The notes beneath the pieces were generated by a model, which saw only the letters and a list, made by a program, of their open reading frames with translations, ran no database searches and was not told where the DNA came from. Made by a program: the position numbers and the translations under genes. Shown here piece by piece: positions 10,741 to 22,483 of a DNA stretch of 64,000 bases (positions are counted from its first letter, which is position 1; the number at the start of each line of letters is the position of its first letter). The stretch is taken from positions 60,305,632-60,369,631 of the forward strand of contig OX359246.1 in NCBI GenBank assembly GCA_947179485.1, read 5' to 3'. This stretch comes from Allacma fusca (lineage: Eukaryota; Arthropoda; Collembola; Symphypleona; Sminthuridae).

Positions 10741-13700
10741 TTGATGAACAACCCGGATGCAGCTTCTGGGAGCGGGCAGAACCTAGCTCATTCACAGGAA
10801 GACCAAATGGAGATGCAAGAGGAAATAAACAACCTTGCCACAGCGATTGGATTCAATGACAGAGAATCCCAGCAACATCCAATTATCGGAGGAGGAGGCG
10901 GAGGAGGAAAACGAATCCGACTCACAAAGTCCGGAATCGGACATGGAAAACTCAGGGGAGCCGAACAGCAAGGAATTTTCGACGAAGGAGATATCCTCGG
11001 ACGACAGTTCATCCGAAGAAGAGATGGCAACATTTACTTTGAGGACGAAGCAAATGAGAAAGAAAATAATTATCGTGAGCTCCGACGAAGACATTTAGGT
11101 AGTGCATTTTACTTCCACATTTTACGTGTAAGGAATATTGTGGGATGGTCGCATATTGTAGCAATTATATTTGAAAATTATATGTATTTCTTAGATGAAG
11201 AGGTGACAGGAGAACAAGACGATGTGTTACGTGCTACTCAACAAGAGCAGCAGGCCCATCGCCAAGAACAACCACAGCAACAACAACAACAACAACAACA
11301 AAGTGAAGAGATTTCATTACTTGGAATACAATCATATCGTGATCGCTTCTGCCCTATATGCACCATCCAAATGAGGTCACGTGGAGATTTAGATGTCCAT
11401 AATTACAATGTGCACGGGCAAGTATACTACTCTAATAATGCAATTGATAATCAGTTGGGCGGCAGTATAAGTACTGATAGCAATAATTTAGGCTTAAGAT
11501 TTGTGTTAAAAGTAAATGCATTTGATATGTGTAAGGAATACGTCTTATCCATGGGGAGTCATACATTTATGACAATTAATGGTCTTTTTGCAACTGTACA
11601 TGATGTGTTAAGAAGTGCCATGCTCAAAATTTTAAGGGAAAAAAATAGCAGTACTTTTTTTGCACATGCAAAAATTTCAATGGAAAAGCCCACGTTTGAT
11701 GAAACGGTCCGAGAAACATTTTTTATCAATTCCATGTGTCATAAGGTGTTAGATAAATGCATGATAAATGCTACCATTGACCTAATGTGTAAAAAAAAAT
11801 CTGATGACGTAGCTACCCTTACAACACGCAGTAGTAATTGGAAAGTTGTTAAAATTTTAGAGTTTTCTTTTACTACTGTACCTTTCAACCCGTTAAGTGC
11901 TGGTGAGAGTAGCTATTTCACTATGCCTGATGGGTTGAAGGCAAAGAAATGCGTAGCAAACATTGAGAACTTTGATGATAAAAAATGTTTCTTATATTCT
12001 ATTTTGGCCGAATTGAATCCTCTATATAGAGGGGGCAAGTCAAATAGGAGCAAAGCAACAAACCCTAAATCATAGAATGACACGGCTAACAAAATTAAGC
12101 ATGCCTTCCTAAAATATCCAGTGAAGGTCAAAGATGTGCTCCAATTTGAAAAACACAATTCAAGTATTTCAATTAATATAATTGGATATGAGGAAGATGG
12201 GCAGACATATAAGACTAAGTATGGGCATGAGAGAAAAAGAGGAAAGGTTTATCCTTTGTATGTAAGTAATAATGTAACCGCAGACAAACATATTGACTTA
12301 CTATTGGTCACAAATAAAGAAATAAGTCACTATGTTTTACTCAAGCAGAGTATAGAGAACCCGACTAGTGGTTTATCAGCCCTTGCAAATGAACAAGGGA
12401 AAGGGCAAAAATTCTTTTGTTATTCATGTCTTGGTAGATTTGTTACCATCGAAACTTTAACAAGACACAGGGAAATATGCATAACCTACAAACCACAAAC
12501 TATACGTTTCCCTCAGCAGAGGAAATATAAATTCATGGATTTTAATCGAACTTTAATACAGTGGTTTGTAGTTTATGCTGATTTTGAGTCAATTCTTAAA
12601 CCAATCCAGGTTGATCCTTGCCCTGGCTCATCAAACTGCTCAGATATGAACTGTCAGTTAGATCATCATGATAACACTGTCAAGGTTTCACAACACATGC
12701 CCTGCGGATACGCGTATATAATTAAGCGCTATTCTGGGGAAATTCTGTATTGGGAAAAATATCGCGGGGAAGACGCTCACGAAAAATTCATTGATAGTAT
12801 AATTAAACATACCGAAGAATATTTCGATGAAATCAAACAATGTCAACTCAGGAATAAAAACGTTCCCGAGTTGACATCTGAGCAGGAAGAACTAAGGGAT
12901 AGAACAGTTAGTTGCTGTTTTTGTAAAAAACTATTTGGTTATGATGAGGGTAAAATTATTCATCACGATCATATTACAAATCAAGTTGTAGGTTTTGCTC
13001 ATGCCGCCTGTAATATCAATGCAAGGGTTCGATCAATAATCCCAGTATTTTTTCACAATCTTTCGTACGACTCCCAATTTATTTTAAAAGGTATACGTCC
13101 TGACAATGAGTATGTACACAGTATAAATTCCATTCCACTTACTCATGAAAAACATATGAGTATTTCTATTTCAACAAAAAAGAATAATACCATTAGATTT
13201 GTTGATTCTCTCAAATTTCTTCCTGATTCACTCGAAAACATAGTCATGACGGCACGAAAAGATGGAACCGAAATTTTTACTTCAGTGAAAGAACTATTTA
13301 GTGATTTTTTAGCCGAACAAATTGATTTATTATTCCAAAAGCAATATTATCCCTATGAATACATGAGCGATTTTTCCAAGTTTAATGAAACCCAACTACC
13401 ATCCATGGAGTATTTCTACTCTTCCTTAACGGAGAAAACAATCACTGAGGAAAATTATGCACATGCAACAAAAGTCTGGAATGCATTTAATATTCAGTCA
13501 ATGGGGAAATTTCATGACCTGTATGTACTTTCAGATGTTGCATTGTTATGCGACGTTTTTGAGCAGTTTAGACGGACAACCATCCAAGCTTTTACTGTAG
13601 ACCCAGCACATTACGTAAGCTTGCCGGGTATGAGTAAAGATGCAAGTATTTTAATGAGTCAAACTGAATTCGATCTGATCCATGATTCTGCACAATATCT

Positions 13701-15166
13701 TTTTCTGGAAAAATCTATTCGAGGAGGAATAACCTAAACATGTTTAAAAATGGCTAAAGTCAATAACCCGTATATGGGTAGTCTGTATTGTCCAAATAAA
13801 CCGCATAGTTACCTCCAATATTAAACATGACTAATCTTTATGGGTATGCCATGTCCCAATCTTTACCATACGGGGGTACGAATGGGTTAGACAGTCTGAT
13901 TGGAGGGATAAGACAATTCCTGAAATTAATGATTGGGTATTGTCAATGGGAGACGATGATACAAGAGGTTATTTTTTTTAGATTGATTTTGTAATACCTC
14001 CTGAATTGCATGACTATTTTAATGAATTTCCCCCCGGACCAGAAAAGGAACAAATTGATTTTGAACATCTTTCATCTCACTCCCAAGAACAGTTTCGGAA
14101 ACTTGGATTCGGTGGTAATCAATTAAAATCGGAAAAATTAATTTGTTCTTTGAAACCTAAGACCAAGTATGTTTTGCACTACCGAATATTGAAGGTGTAC
14201 TTAAAGTTAGGTGTACAAATAACAAAAGTACATAGGATACTGTCTTTCTTACAAAAGAAATGGATGAAGCCATTTGTTGAATATTGTGCATTACGACGCT
14301 CGCAGGCAAGCTCTGCATATGTAAAAGTATTAATGAAATGAATTCCCAATGTGTGCTACGGCCGCATGTGCATGGATAAGCGAAAGCAAAAGAATAGTCG
14401 ATTTGCAAGAAATGCCAAAGCGTGTATGAAGTGGGCAAATAAGCCTACATTAGAAACCATGGAAATATTATTCAATGGGGATATGGTTATTTTTTACATG
14501 CAAAAATTGTCAATTCTCATGGATTCCATGGTAGCGGCTGGTAGTGCTGTGCTTGACATATCGAAAGCACACATGTATCAATTTCATTATGAGTTTACAA
14601 AAAAATACTATCCAGGCCCTAAATCACAAATATGTATGATGGACACCGATTCATTTGTGTATTTAATTATAACTCGGGACTTATATGACGATTTGCAAAA
14701 GTACTACTATGAATGCAATGACAAAAGGTTTGATTTCAGTGTGTATGTAGACTGTAAAGACAAAAGGAAAGAATTATTATACACTAATGAACAGAAAGGC
14801 ATACTGGGCTTAATGAAGGATGAAATGCCTAATAGTATTTTGGTTAAAGGTATATTCTTAGCGCCCAAATTATACTGTCTACTTAGACTAGACGACCTAC
14901 AACATGAGCATGTCCCTTATATTAGAGCTAAAGGTATTGTTAAGACAGCAATTAAGAACAGATTGAAATATGAAATGTTTGCAAAGTCTTTAGAAGAGGA
15001 TGTGACTTGGAACATACCCATGACATCTATCCGCAGTCTTAAACATGAGTTTTACACAATTACACTAAACAAAAAGGCATTAAGTGGCTTTGATTCTAAA
15101 AAGTATTGGATTAGTGAGTATAACAGTTTGTCGTTTTGGCATAAAGATTCAGTAATGTATGAATAG
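10741..15166 (+). pseudogene. Polinton protein-primed DNA polymerase B, copy B
   Basis: The content equals that of copy A: acidic Ser/Glu-rich and Gln-rich N-terminal part, a finger (CPICTIQMRSRGDLDVHNYN), exonuclease motifs YADFE and FHNLSYDSQF, a Cys/His cluster, and the motif C sequence MDTDSF. It is a broken fossil with about three breaks. The leader seen in copy A upstream of the N-terminal part is missing. Confidence 0.9.
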
Positions 15167-15348
15167 ATGTAATACTAGTATATCTTATAATCATGTTTTA
15201 AAATAAGTTAATCATTCAGTTCTGTTAAGTACTTCAATGTAATATATAAAAATGATGATGCAGTTGTTGTTGTCGTTGTTGATGTTGTTGATTTTAAATT
15301 GAATGAATAAATTGAAGAAATACAATACACATTGTTAAACTTGCATCA

Positions 15349-16217
15349 ATGATTTCAAATTGCAATTTAGAGCTTGAGTTGGGATTGATCATGTCCTTTG
15401 AAAATAAAATAGGTGTAATAATAACGCATATAATAATTATTTTAATTCAGACAATTATTCAGTTTTCTGTTGCCTTTCAATACCATAGTACATGTTTTTG
15501 TTACTCCTTCTCTTTATTAGATTTGAGTAAATACAATTGGCAAATTTACAAAATCCAAAACAAAATGTCTAGTGGGGATGATTTTGACTACAAATTAAGG
15601 GTTCCTGGTAATTTAATTATTGCGGGTCCTAGTCAATCAGGGAAATCAGTCCTTGTGAGTGAAATTATACAACGACGAGGCGACATTTTTGAACCTAAGG
15701 TGGAGAGAATAATTTACTGTTTTTCTGAAAACCAACCGACTTTATTCGCGGATATGCAGAAATATGCAAACAATAAAATTGAATTTGTACGTGGGCTTGA
15801 GTATGATGTTGACGAAGGGAACACATCCCAGTTCTTGTAATAATTGACGACCTAATGACGGAAGCAACAACGGGAAAGAAAGTTGAAAATTTATTCTGTC
15901 GCGTGAGTCACCACCGAAATATATTTGTTATCCTAATCCTGCAGAATTTCTATCAAAAAGGTGCAACGGTGCTAACAAGAAATGCCAAATACATAATATG
16001 TTTTAAATTCGTGAAAGATTCGACATTTATTAACATCTTAGGAAGACAGATTAATTTTGGGAAAACCGATGAAGTTTTGGAATCTGCATACAAAGATTCA
16101 ACATCAAGACCACATGGATATGTAGTTATAGACACTAGTGCTACACAAAAAGATTCTCATAGATATAGATCATGTATCTTTCCCGATAAACAATGTACAG
16201 TATATGTAAAGAAATGA
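15349..16217 (+). pseudogene. Polinton packaging ATPase, copy B
   Basis: It has the Walker A motif GPSQSGKS and continues with a segment (LVIIDD-like Walker B area, then SRVSHHRNIF-like sensor area) typical of viral packaging ATPases. About one break. It stands about 180 bp after the polymerase on the same strand, as in other Polintons. Confidence 0.8.
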
Positions 16218-16246
16218 AAATAAATTTAACACACACAAGTTATGTC

Positions 16247-17656
16247 TTAATAACAATCATCCTCATCATCATAGTCACCTTCACCATCGCCAGCAATGTC
16301 ACCTTTCTCATCAGATGTATCTACTCTAGAATAATACCAACTAGGCCTAGCTTTCATACGCTGGGACATTGTCTGGTCATGATGCATGGATATTTTCCTG
16401 TCATATAATCCTAAATTGGTGCGAGCCTTATCACGGCCGGAGAATATAGTCTCTACAAAACTCTTTACTTCGGGATTACCCCTGTAATCATCATCGTAAT
16501 TTGGAAAGTAAGGTGTAATATCGGTTGGAATATTATTCTGGGTTTTTGCCAGTTCTTCAATAAAAGCAAGGTCAAACATTTTTTCATCCAGTACTTTGAA
16601 GATCTCTTCGAAAAAACGTTTGAACTTGTTAGAAGTGATTGCGAATTCACGCTGTGGGAATTGTGGGTCAATCACGCTTGTATGTGCAGTGATTGGTCTT
16701 GGAGCTTTATCATTCACCAGTTCAACCAGTGAGCTCCAAACAGGGGATGATAAACACGCACCCAAATTAAAGTCAACACCAACACGAAGACTCCCCTCGT
16801 CGAAAAATATAAATGCATACTTGCTGATATGGTCCTGAATACCAAAATTCATAGGGACGACCGTAGGACTGCCGGTGAACACGAAAATGAGTTGGGTTGC
16901 GTGATTTCTTATCCCCTGGACCGTCAATGGAATGCCATCTTTCAATCTCCATCAGAGTAAGATTTTTCTTCAATCGATCAACGTGGAACCCCTGCGATCC
17001 TTGAGAAAGGCGGAGATGATAGGTGTCATCCAAGTAATGATTAGTTATCTGAAGCCTAATACCAAAAACATACAATGAGAATATGATGATAAATAGAATA
17101 TACAGAGTGTGCAAGGAATGCAGGCACACTTACATACAAAATACCAGCGTCATAATGTTATATTACTAAGAATTATTAAAAAATACTACTTACATAGGTA
17201 TGAGGAAAACTGTATCCAATTTGACGAAATCCCATTGATTGTCTGTTCCATCCAAACGAACAATTTATGATCAGATTTGAATTCCCCGGGTGTATTTTTG
17301 CTTCTTGCAAACACTTGTGCTAACAATGCTCCGTGAAAAATTTTTCCATGAGGGCAAAGTGAGGTGAACAGTTTGAGATCTGGATCGTTATCCCGGTTTA
17401 AGAGGAAAATGCCTGCAATTCCGGGAGTTTCCACAACACTTTGAAAATATTCTGATAATGCATCAAAATACTTTTTCGGCTCCTTCCTTGCGTCTTCTTC
17501 ACTGAAACTTTTTCGATATTGGTATGTGTGTCTTGTATTGTCCAAGTCTTGCCATAATTTCGGGTTGACACCGTAAAAGTCAGAAATAAAACGTGTGTGT
17601 TGGCCATTGTGGTAAAATCCACGAGCCTTGTAATATCCGAATAAAATTCGTGACAT
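16247..17656 (-). pseudogene. Polinton accessory gene of unknown function, copy B
   Basis: Two open stretches on the minus strand (about 156 and 290 codons) with intron-like junctions between them look like exons of one gene; spliced genes occur in Polintons. The first part has FYHNGQHTRFISDFYGV and a cluster of aromatic residues. The last part ends in an acidic Asp/Glu/Gly tail. No domain is recognised. It is convergent with the ATPase. The part from 16247 to 17162 has a reverse copy at the window start. Confidence 0.6.
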
Positions 17657-18197
17657 GATTACTTTACTCGATAAACGTTTTTTTCCCTAGCGCTATTTGC
17701 TCCCTTACTGTGCTCAGCTTGCAGAAATAATTTGAATAAGGAATGATTAAAGAATTAGTGTAGACTCACTGAGAAGTAAAGCAATTCGAGTCATTTCTGC
17801 TTCTGCGTTGCGTCGCATCCCCCTCCAGGAGCTTGGCTGGATAAAGGGAAGGAGGAGAGGGTAGGAAGAGAAGGGTCCAGCCAAGCTCTTTTCCTTTCCT
17901 CCACCTTACCCCTAATCCTTCCGTATTATGATAAGAATCTTACCCTCTGATTTGTATATGCTATTATGCACTATTGATGAATTCATTAATTATTAATGGA
18001 TGCATTGGATGAGAATTAAAATTGTCGAGTCATTAGATTGAATGAATGTACATATGCACGCAATTTAATTATTATAGTCTTTATTATTGGACAATTTTCC
18101 GGTGAACGTTTTTTTAATCAAATAATATATTCTGGATGATGGAATTCATGAAAATTGAACAATATAAACATACTCGGAAAAATCAAATATCAAGTTC
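17657..18197. other. Polinton spacer with a 13-bp stem inverted repeat
   Basis: No gene is visible. gagcttggctgga at 17829-17841 is the exact reverse complement of 17876-17888, with a purine-rich 34-bp loop (ggaaggaggagaggg). The rest is AT-rich. Confidence 0.6.
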
Positions 18198-18875
18198 TTA
18201 TTCATCGATTTCGCTTGCAACATTGGTGTACATGTTATAAAAATTTTCAAGCGCCTGACCCATTGCCTGCATATTATCACCTTTAAGGCTGTAATAATAA
18301 GCTAACCTTTGAATCAACCACGGAATTCTACTAATGTTCATGTTGACGGTCTTCCCCATTCGCTTGATGTAGACAAATGTTAACTCATTTCCCTCATAAG
18401 GCAGGGTGCGATAATAGCATGACACGATATTCTGGTTAGAAGCATCTGCAACTGGTTTCACAGGATCGATAATAGTTTTGGGAGCAGGATCGGATGAATC
18501 ACCAACAATATCCGCAGCCGCAGCGGCGTCATAAGGACGTTTTCGTTCTACATCAAAACCGTCGCCCTCTCCAATTACTTGTTGATGAGTGGATGAGCCC
18601 AAAATATTTGACTCTTCTCCTACAGTATCGGAAACGGATAATTCAATAGCGACATGATCCGCATTGCGAAAATCTCCCAATGATGATGATCCGACAACAG
18701 GAGATGGCCTAATTCTTCGCCCCTCGACAATTTCTGGATCCTCCAAATTAGAAATGGGTTTATCCATCATATCAGTGCTGCGTACTTGACGCCGATAGGG
18801 GTGGTTCAAAGCTCCATCTCCAGATTTCGAACCTGTAAGTAGAAACGCCCGTTTTATGTAATAAATTTCAAGCAA
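18198..18875 (-). CDS. Polinton gene of unknown function (about 225 codons)
   Basis: An open stretch on the minus strand ends at 18198. Its N-terminal half is polar with Ser, Asp and Gly. The C-terminal half (FVYIKRMGKTVNMNIS to the end) looks folded and helical (LIQRLAYYYSLKG...QALENFYNMY). Another short open stretch just upstream near 18950-19040 may be a first exon. I do not recognise it. It sits in the block of accessory genes between the ATPase and integrase. Confidence 0.5.
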   Translation of the reverse strand: MLEIYYIKRAFLLTGSKSGDGALNHPYRRQVRSTDMMDKPISNLEDPEIVEGRRIRPSPVVGSSSLGDFRNADHVAIELSVSDTVGEESNILGSSTHQQVIGEGDGFDVERKRPYDAAAAADIVGDSSDPAPKTIIDPVKPVADASNQNIVSCYYRTLPYEGNELTFVYIKRMGKTVNMNISRIPWLIQRLAYYYSLKGDNMQAMGQALENFYNMYTNVASEIDE

Positions 18876-19106
18876 TACGTTTTACACCAATCATGTCAAT
18901 GTACATCAAAAATACGTTTAACTAAAAATTAACTACTCAAACAGACGAATCTACTTACCGGATACTTGATTTTTCCGCTTAAAATCAAATCGAGAATTCA
19001 CAATCTCCATTACAGGTTTACGAAGGTTTGAATTGCTGTCCATTTTTGAAAATTCACAGAAGATTTAAAATAATGAAAAAATGAAACTTGAAGGAATGAG
19101 AGAGAG

Positions 19107-19706
19107 TTATTGTTGACGCTGCTGATTATAGCTGCAGTAATTTGCCAACTGACTTATACCCTCGGAAAGAGAGTAGATCATGTCCAGAGGAACCGCAACT
19201 CCAACGTAGGGGCTGCTACTATCGGGGACATCCCCCGTTAACTTCGACTTTCTGTTTCGGATATTTAAATGCGTCTTTCCGAAACCTCCAAAGTCTCCTC
19301 CCACATATAAAACCCAATCGTTTTCCAAATCAATTCTAGGATATATGTTGTCATTGATAGGCGTGCTTTGAATACGTAAATGAAGAGGCACGGAATGAGT
19401 AATCGACTCACAACTAACCGTCGATTTGCTTCTCTTCATTTGTTTTGGCTCCCTGAAAGTAGGTGGAGGAGGGCGTGGTAGCAATAATTGTTTGGCACAA
19501 TTAGACCTTTCTTGTTTTAAAGACGGTTTTGATTTCTTGACTGAACCTTTTAGGCTCATATCAACTTGCGCTTGCGCCATGCCAGAGTTACACACAATAC
19601 AATTACACTTATATGAAACTGATTCACAAATGCCTGGCGAAGACTTTGAACAAAGAGTTTTGCGAAATTCTTCAAAAATATCTACACAATATGAAAACAG
19701 GCACAT
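19107..19706 (-). CDS. Polinton gene of unknown function (up to 199 codons)
   Basis: A minus-strand open stretch with a Cys-rich start (SYKCNCIVCNSG), a basic and proline-rich middle, and a C-terminal segment (DWVLYVGGDFGGFGKTHL) that looks like beta strands. The start is unsure; MAQAQVDMSLKGS, some 42 residues in, is a good alternative. No family recognised. It ends just before the next unknown gene region and lies downstream of the integrase on the same strand. Confidence 0.5.
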   Translation of the reverse strand: MCLFSYCVDIFEEFRKTLCSKSSPGICESVSYKCNCIVCNSGMAQAQVDMSLKGSVKKSKPSLKQERSNCAKQLLLPRPPPPTFREPKQMKRSKSTVSCESITHSVPLHLRIQSTPINDNIYPRIDLENDWVLYVGGDFGGFGKTHLNIRNRKSKLTGDVPDSSSPYVGVAVPLDMIYSLSEGISQLANYCSYNQQRQQ

Positions 19707-19724
19707 TATACCTCAAAAGATAAA

Positions 19725-20708
19725 TTACAAATGGCTAACTTTTTGCAGTTCTTGGGCGTAATAGCACCCATTCACGGGGGCTTTATCAGGCGTCTCTAAA
19801 TAAAATGTCCAAGGCTGAGTGTTTGCAATCCTAGTAACAGTGTAAATATTTTTTCCCCATGAACCAAGATACCCCTTATGAAAAAGCTTGCGTGATTCGA
19901 CACGTAAAACTTTGTCGCCAACCTTGAATTTTGGTTTTGATTTCGAATTCGTCTGTCCACGATCCCCGTACAATTTACGATATACCTCAACCTCGTTATC
20001 CTTTGTAACCTCAGCAGGTGACATGCCTATACTGGAGTGTTTTGATCGGTTATAATTATGTACAACTTGAGGCAAAATCTTTAGATATTTTTTGGTTTTC
20101 ATATGCGTTAGATATCTTCAGATCCTTTCAAAAATTGTACGATGTAATCTTTCAACTAGGCATGCTTTAGTACTTTTTGAGCTGGTACTAAAATGTTTAA
20201 TTCCGTGTTTTTGAAAATAACTTTGAGTTTGCTTCGATGTAAACTCCAATCCTGCATCACTCTGAATTTTTTTAGGATATACTTTAGAAGTTTGAAAAAT
20301 AGTTTCAAGTCCGTTTATAACAGTCTCTGGCTTCTTGTTTTTCAGTGGCACAAAGTATGCATACTTTGAAAATCCATCAATACAAGATAATAAATACGTT
20401 ATAAAACTATTTTGTCTCTTATTTTTCCGTACGTCAACTAAGTCAATCACATATTGATTATTCATGCACGGAATGTAAACTTGTCTCCGCGGAAATTTTC
20501 TTTTGATAGGTTTGTGATCAGTGTAGGACTTTAAAGCAGAAAGACTCTTTTCTACTTCCTTTCTGTTAAAATTTTTACTTGACTTGTTATTTTCTAGGAA
20601 ATGGTTAATGCCGCCGAAACTTCCATTCTTGTCTATATTTAAATACTGCTCTCCAACAGTCGGTTCTTCCATCCTTTGCAGCCTAAATAATAATGACATC
20701 CACGTCAC
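19725..20708 (-). pseudogene. INT: Polinton integrase (retroviral-type rve)
   Basis: The core shows the DDE arrangement of retroviral-type integrases: YVIDLVDVRK for the first Asp, IQSDAGLEF for the second Asp, and ACLVERLHRT for the Glu. A C-terminal SH3- or chromo-like part (FKVGDKVLRVE...WGKNIYTVTRI) follows. In Polintons this enzyme inserts the element into host DNA, usually making 6-bp duplications. It is a fossil with about one break. Confidence 0.88.
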
Positions 20709-20769
20709 ACCGTCAGATTGCTTTAATTGACGAAACTGATAACATCAATAGGAGTATATTATCATCATC

Positions 20770-21108
20770 ATGATTCCAAGAATAAAAAAGCATAGGCATT
20801 TTTTGCAGTACATTGCTAATTGTGGGAAGCAACAACGAGTTAAGTGTATCAAAAATGCCGAAAAATCAGAAATAAAGGCGTGCGAATGCATGTTGAACGT
20901 TTATAAGGGAAAAGTCATTATCCCAAAACAAACTGTGCAAAAACTAGTTCCTTACAAGAATGTTTTAAACAGAATTGCATCTAAAAAATACAAAAAATAT
21001 TCCAAGAAAGAAAGAGCTATTATTGTTCAGAAAGGGGAAGATGCGTTCATACCGTTGATTATTGCCTCTGTTTTGCCTACACTCATTTCAAAGTTAGTGG
21101 GCGATTGA
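20770..21108 (+). CDS. Small basic Polinton protein, 112 codons
   Basis: An open frame from ATG at 20770. It is rich in Lys and Arg, with KKYKKYSKKERAIIVQKG and a hydrophobic end (IPLIIASVLPTLISKLV). It resembles the small conserved basic proteins common in Polintons and adintoviruses that have a similar plan (basic helical body, then a hydrophobic tail), but the match is by eye only. It is divergent from the integrase and followed at once by the next plus-strand frame. Confidence 0.55.
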   Translation: MIPRIKKHRHFLQYIANCGKQQRVKCIKNAEKSEIKACECMLNVYKGKVIIPKQTVQKLVPYKNVLNRIASKKYKKYSKKERAIIVQKGEDAFIPLIIASVLPTLISKLVGD

Positions 21109-21116
21109 AATATATA

Positions 21117-21923
21117 ATGGCCAGGAAAATGAAGTTAATCTCAGAGTCAGACTATGAACTATTAATGAACATGAAACGAGCGAAGATGGAGAACGGGTCT
21201 GTGAACTTGGAAGAACATAAAATGAAAGTCTTATCTGAAAATGAGAAAATTCCCGATGATATACGAGCAATATTGTATAAAAATGCAGCCAGGAGACTTT
21301 CAAAACAGCGTGCACTTGAAGCTTCAAAGCCAATATTAGTTTCGTCAGTTCCATCAAGACGAGATATTTATGTAAGTAATAGTGAACCGTCTGAAGATAG
21401 TGGACACTCTTTGAATTTAAATACTGTCACAGCATTGCCAATGATGAGGAAGAATAATACAACTCGAGCGATTAAAAATACTACAGATCATACAGAGAAC
21501 CACAAGCATGGCAAACATGAGATGGTAGTAAAATCCCCTTTGGCATTAGAAACAAATAAAAAGAGCAACAAACCGGTGAAAAAGCCTATTGAAAAAAGAG
21601 TCCACGCAATTATGAAATCATTCCATGCGTCAAATATTTCTTCCAATAAAAATAGCGAGATTGTTGCTGACGGTAAACATGTTCCCTTTTCTAATATTAA
21701 TGTATTGGCAAAAGCCTTGGCATCGGGGCGTAATTTGGAATCCACAATTGGCTACGCTGAGATTGTTCCACTTCTAGTAAAAAACAATGTGCCCTACAAG
21801 GTCATTTCAAAAAATGTTCAAGATTCGTGGAAATACTTGCTTCCATCAAATGACACCCCAAAAATATCCGCCACTGGAAAAAGAATTAACCGTGGAATCA
21901 ACAAACGATGGGAACAATATTAG
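21117..21923 (+). CDS. Unknown Polinton protein, 268 codons
   Basis: It starts at ATG 21117 (MARKMKLISESDYELL), eight bases after the previous frame ends. The N-terminus is helical (SDYELLMNMKRAKMENG), the middle is polar and low complexity (His, Asn, Lys), and the C-terminal part has ESTIGYAEIVPLLVKNNVPY. No domain recognised. Together with the preceding frame it is the only plus-strand pair in this half of the element. Confidence 0.55.
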   Translation: MARKMKLISESDYELLMNMKRAKMENGSVNLEEHKMKVLSENEKIPDDIRAILYKNAARRLSKQRALEASKPILVSSVPSRRDIYVSNSEPSEDSGHSLNLNTVTALPMMRKNNTTRAIKNTTDHTENHKHGKHEMVVKSPLALETNKKSNKPVKKPIEKRVHAIMKSFHASNISSNKNSEIVADGKHVPFSNINVLAKALASGRNLESTIGYAEIVPLLVKNNVPYKVISKNVQDSWKYLLPSNDTPKISATGKRINRGINKRWEQY

Positions 21924-21940
21924 CTTAAAATGATTTATTT

Positions 21941-22477
21941 TTACATTTTGAATGGTGTACAACATTGCACTGAATATTTTGTAATAATTTGATGTCTGGC
22001 CGTAGTAGGCAATAAAATCTGTTTCCCGAAATTTTTAATTTGTTGGTCATTTTTTCTAGGATCATTTGAAAAATGATAATACACACTAACAATCAGAAGA
22101 CAACATCCCCGATACATTTTCATTAAAACATAGATTGCATATAATCCACAAACATTAGAATTTAGAGACTGCAGGCATTTGATATTTTCAATGACTTCAC
22201 ACTGAAGTCTGTTGGCAAAATTGGTAAAATCCTCAGCATAAGATTTTATTCCAATGCCGTAGCTACAAAAGAAATACAATGGTCCATATTTTTTTGGTAC
22301 ATACACGGCTACCCAATGGTTTCCTGGGTATGTTTGAGGTTCATCATTCACTACCAATGCTATTGGGTAGTGCATCTGGTTCACATTTTCAAGACAGTCA
22401 CAGGGTATTACGTCATAATTAACTTTTTTGGGGTTAAAAATCCTGTTGAGCATCTGTCGTATTTGATTAGTATCCAT
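21941..22477 (-). CDS. PRO: Polinton cysteine protease (adenain/Ulp1-like)
   Basis: 178 codons. The catalytic His is in NHWVAVYV, and a later Gln/Cys segment, LQSLNSNVCGLYAIYVL, holds the nucleophile Cys in the usual CGxY setting. The length and motif order fit adenovirus-type maturation proteases carried by Polintons, which cut capsid precursors. It starts at ATG 22477 and is six bases downstream of the capsid gene on the same strand. Confidence 0.85.
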   Translation of the reverse strand: MDTNQIRQMLNRIFNPKKVNYDVIPCDCLENVNQMHYPIALVVNDEPQTYPGNHWVAVYVPKKYGPLYFFCSYGIGIKSYAEDFTNFANRLQCEVIENIKCLQSLNSNVCGLYAIYVLMKMYRGCCLLIVSVYYHFSNDPRKNDQQIKNFGKQILLPTTARHQIITKYSVQCCTPFKM

Positions 22478-22483
22478 AGTTAC

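Larger units (their letters stand above)
10721..17162. repeat. Right arm of the 6.5-kb inverted repeat
   Basis: It pairs with 1-6500 in reverse orientation. It covers polymerase B, the ATPase and most of the acidic accessory gene. The 120 bp between the terminal repeat and this arm (10599-10720) has a GC-rich patch and is not found in the left copy. Confidence 0.95.
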
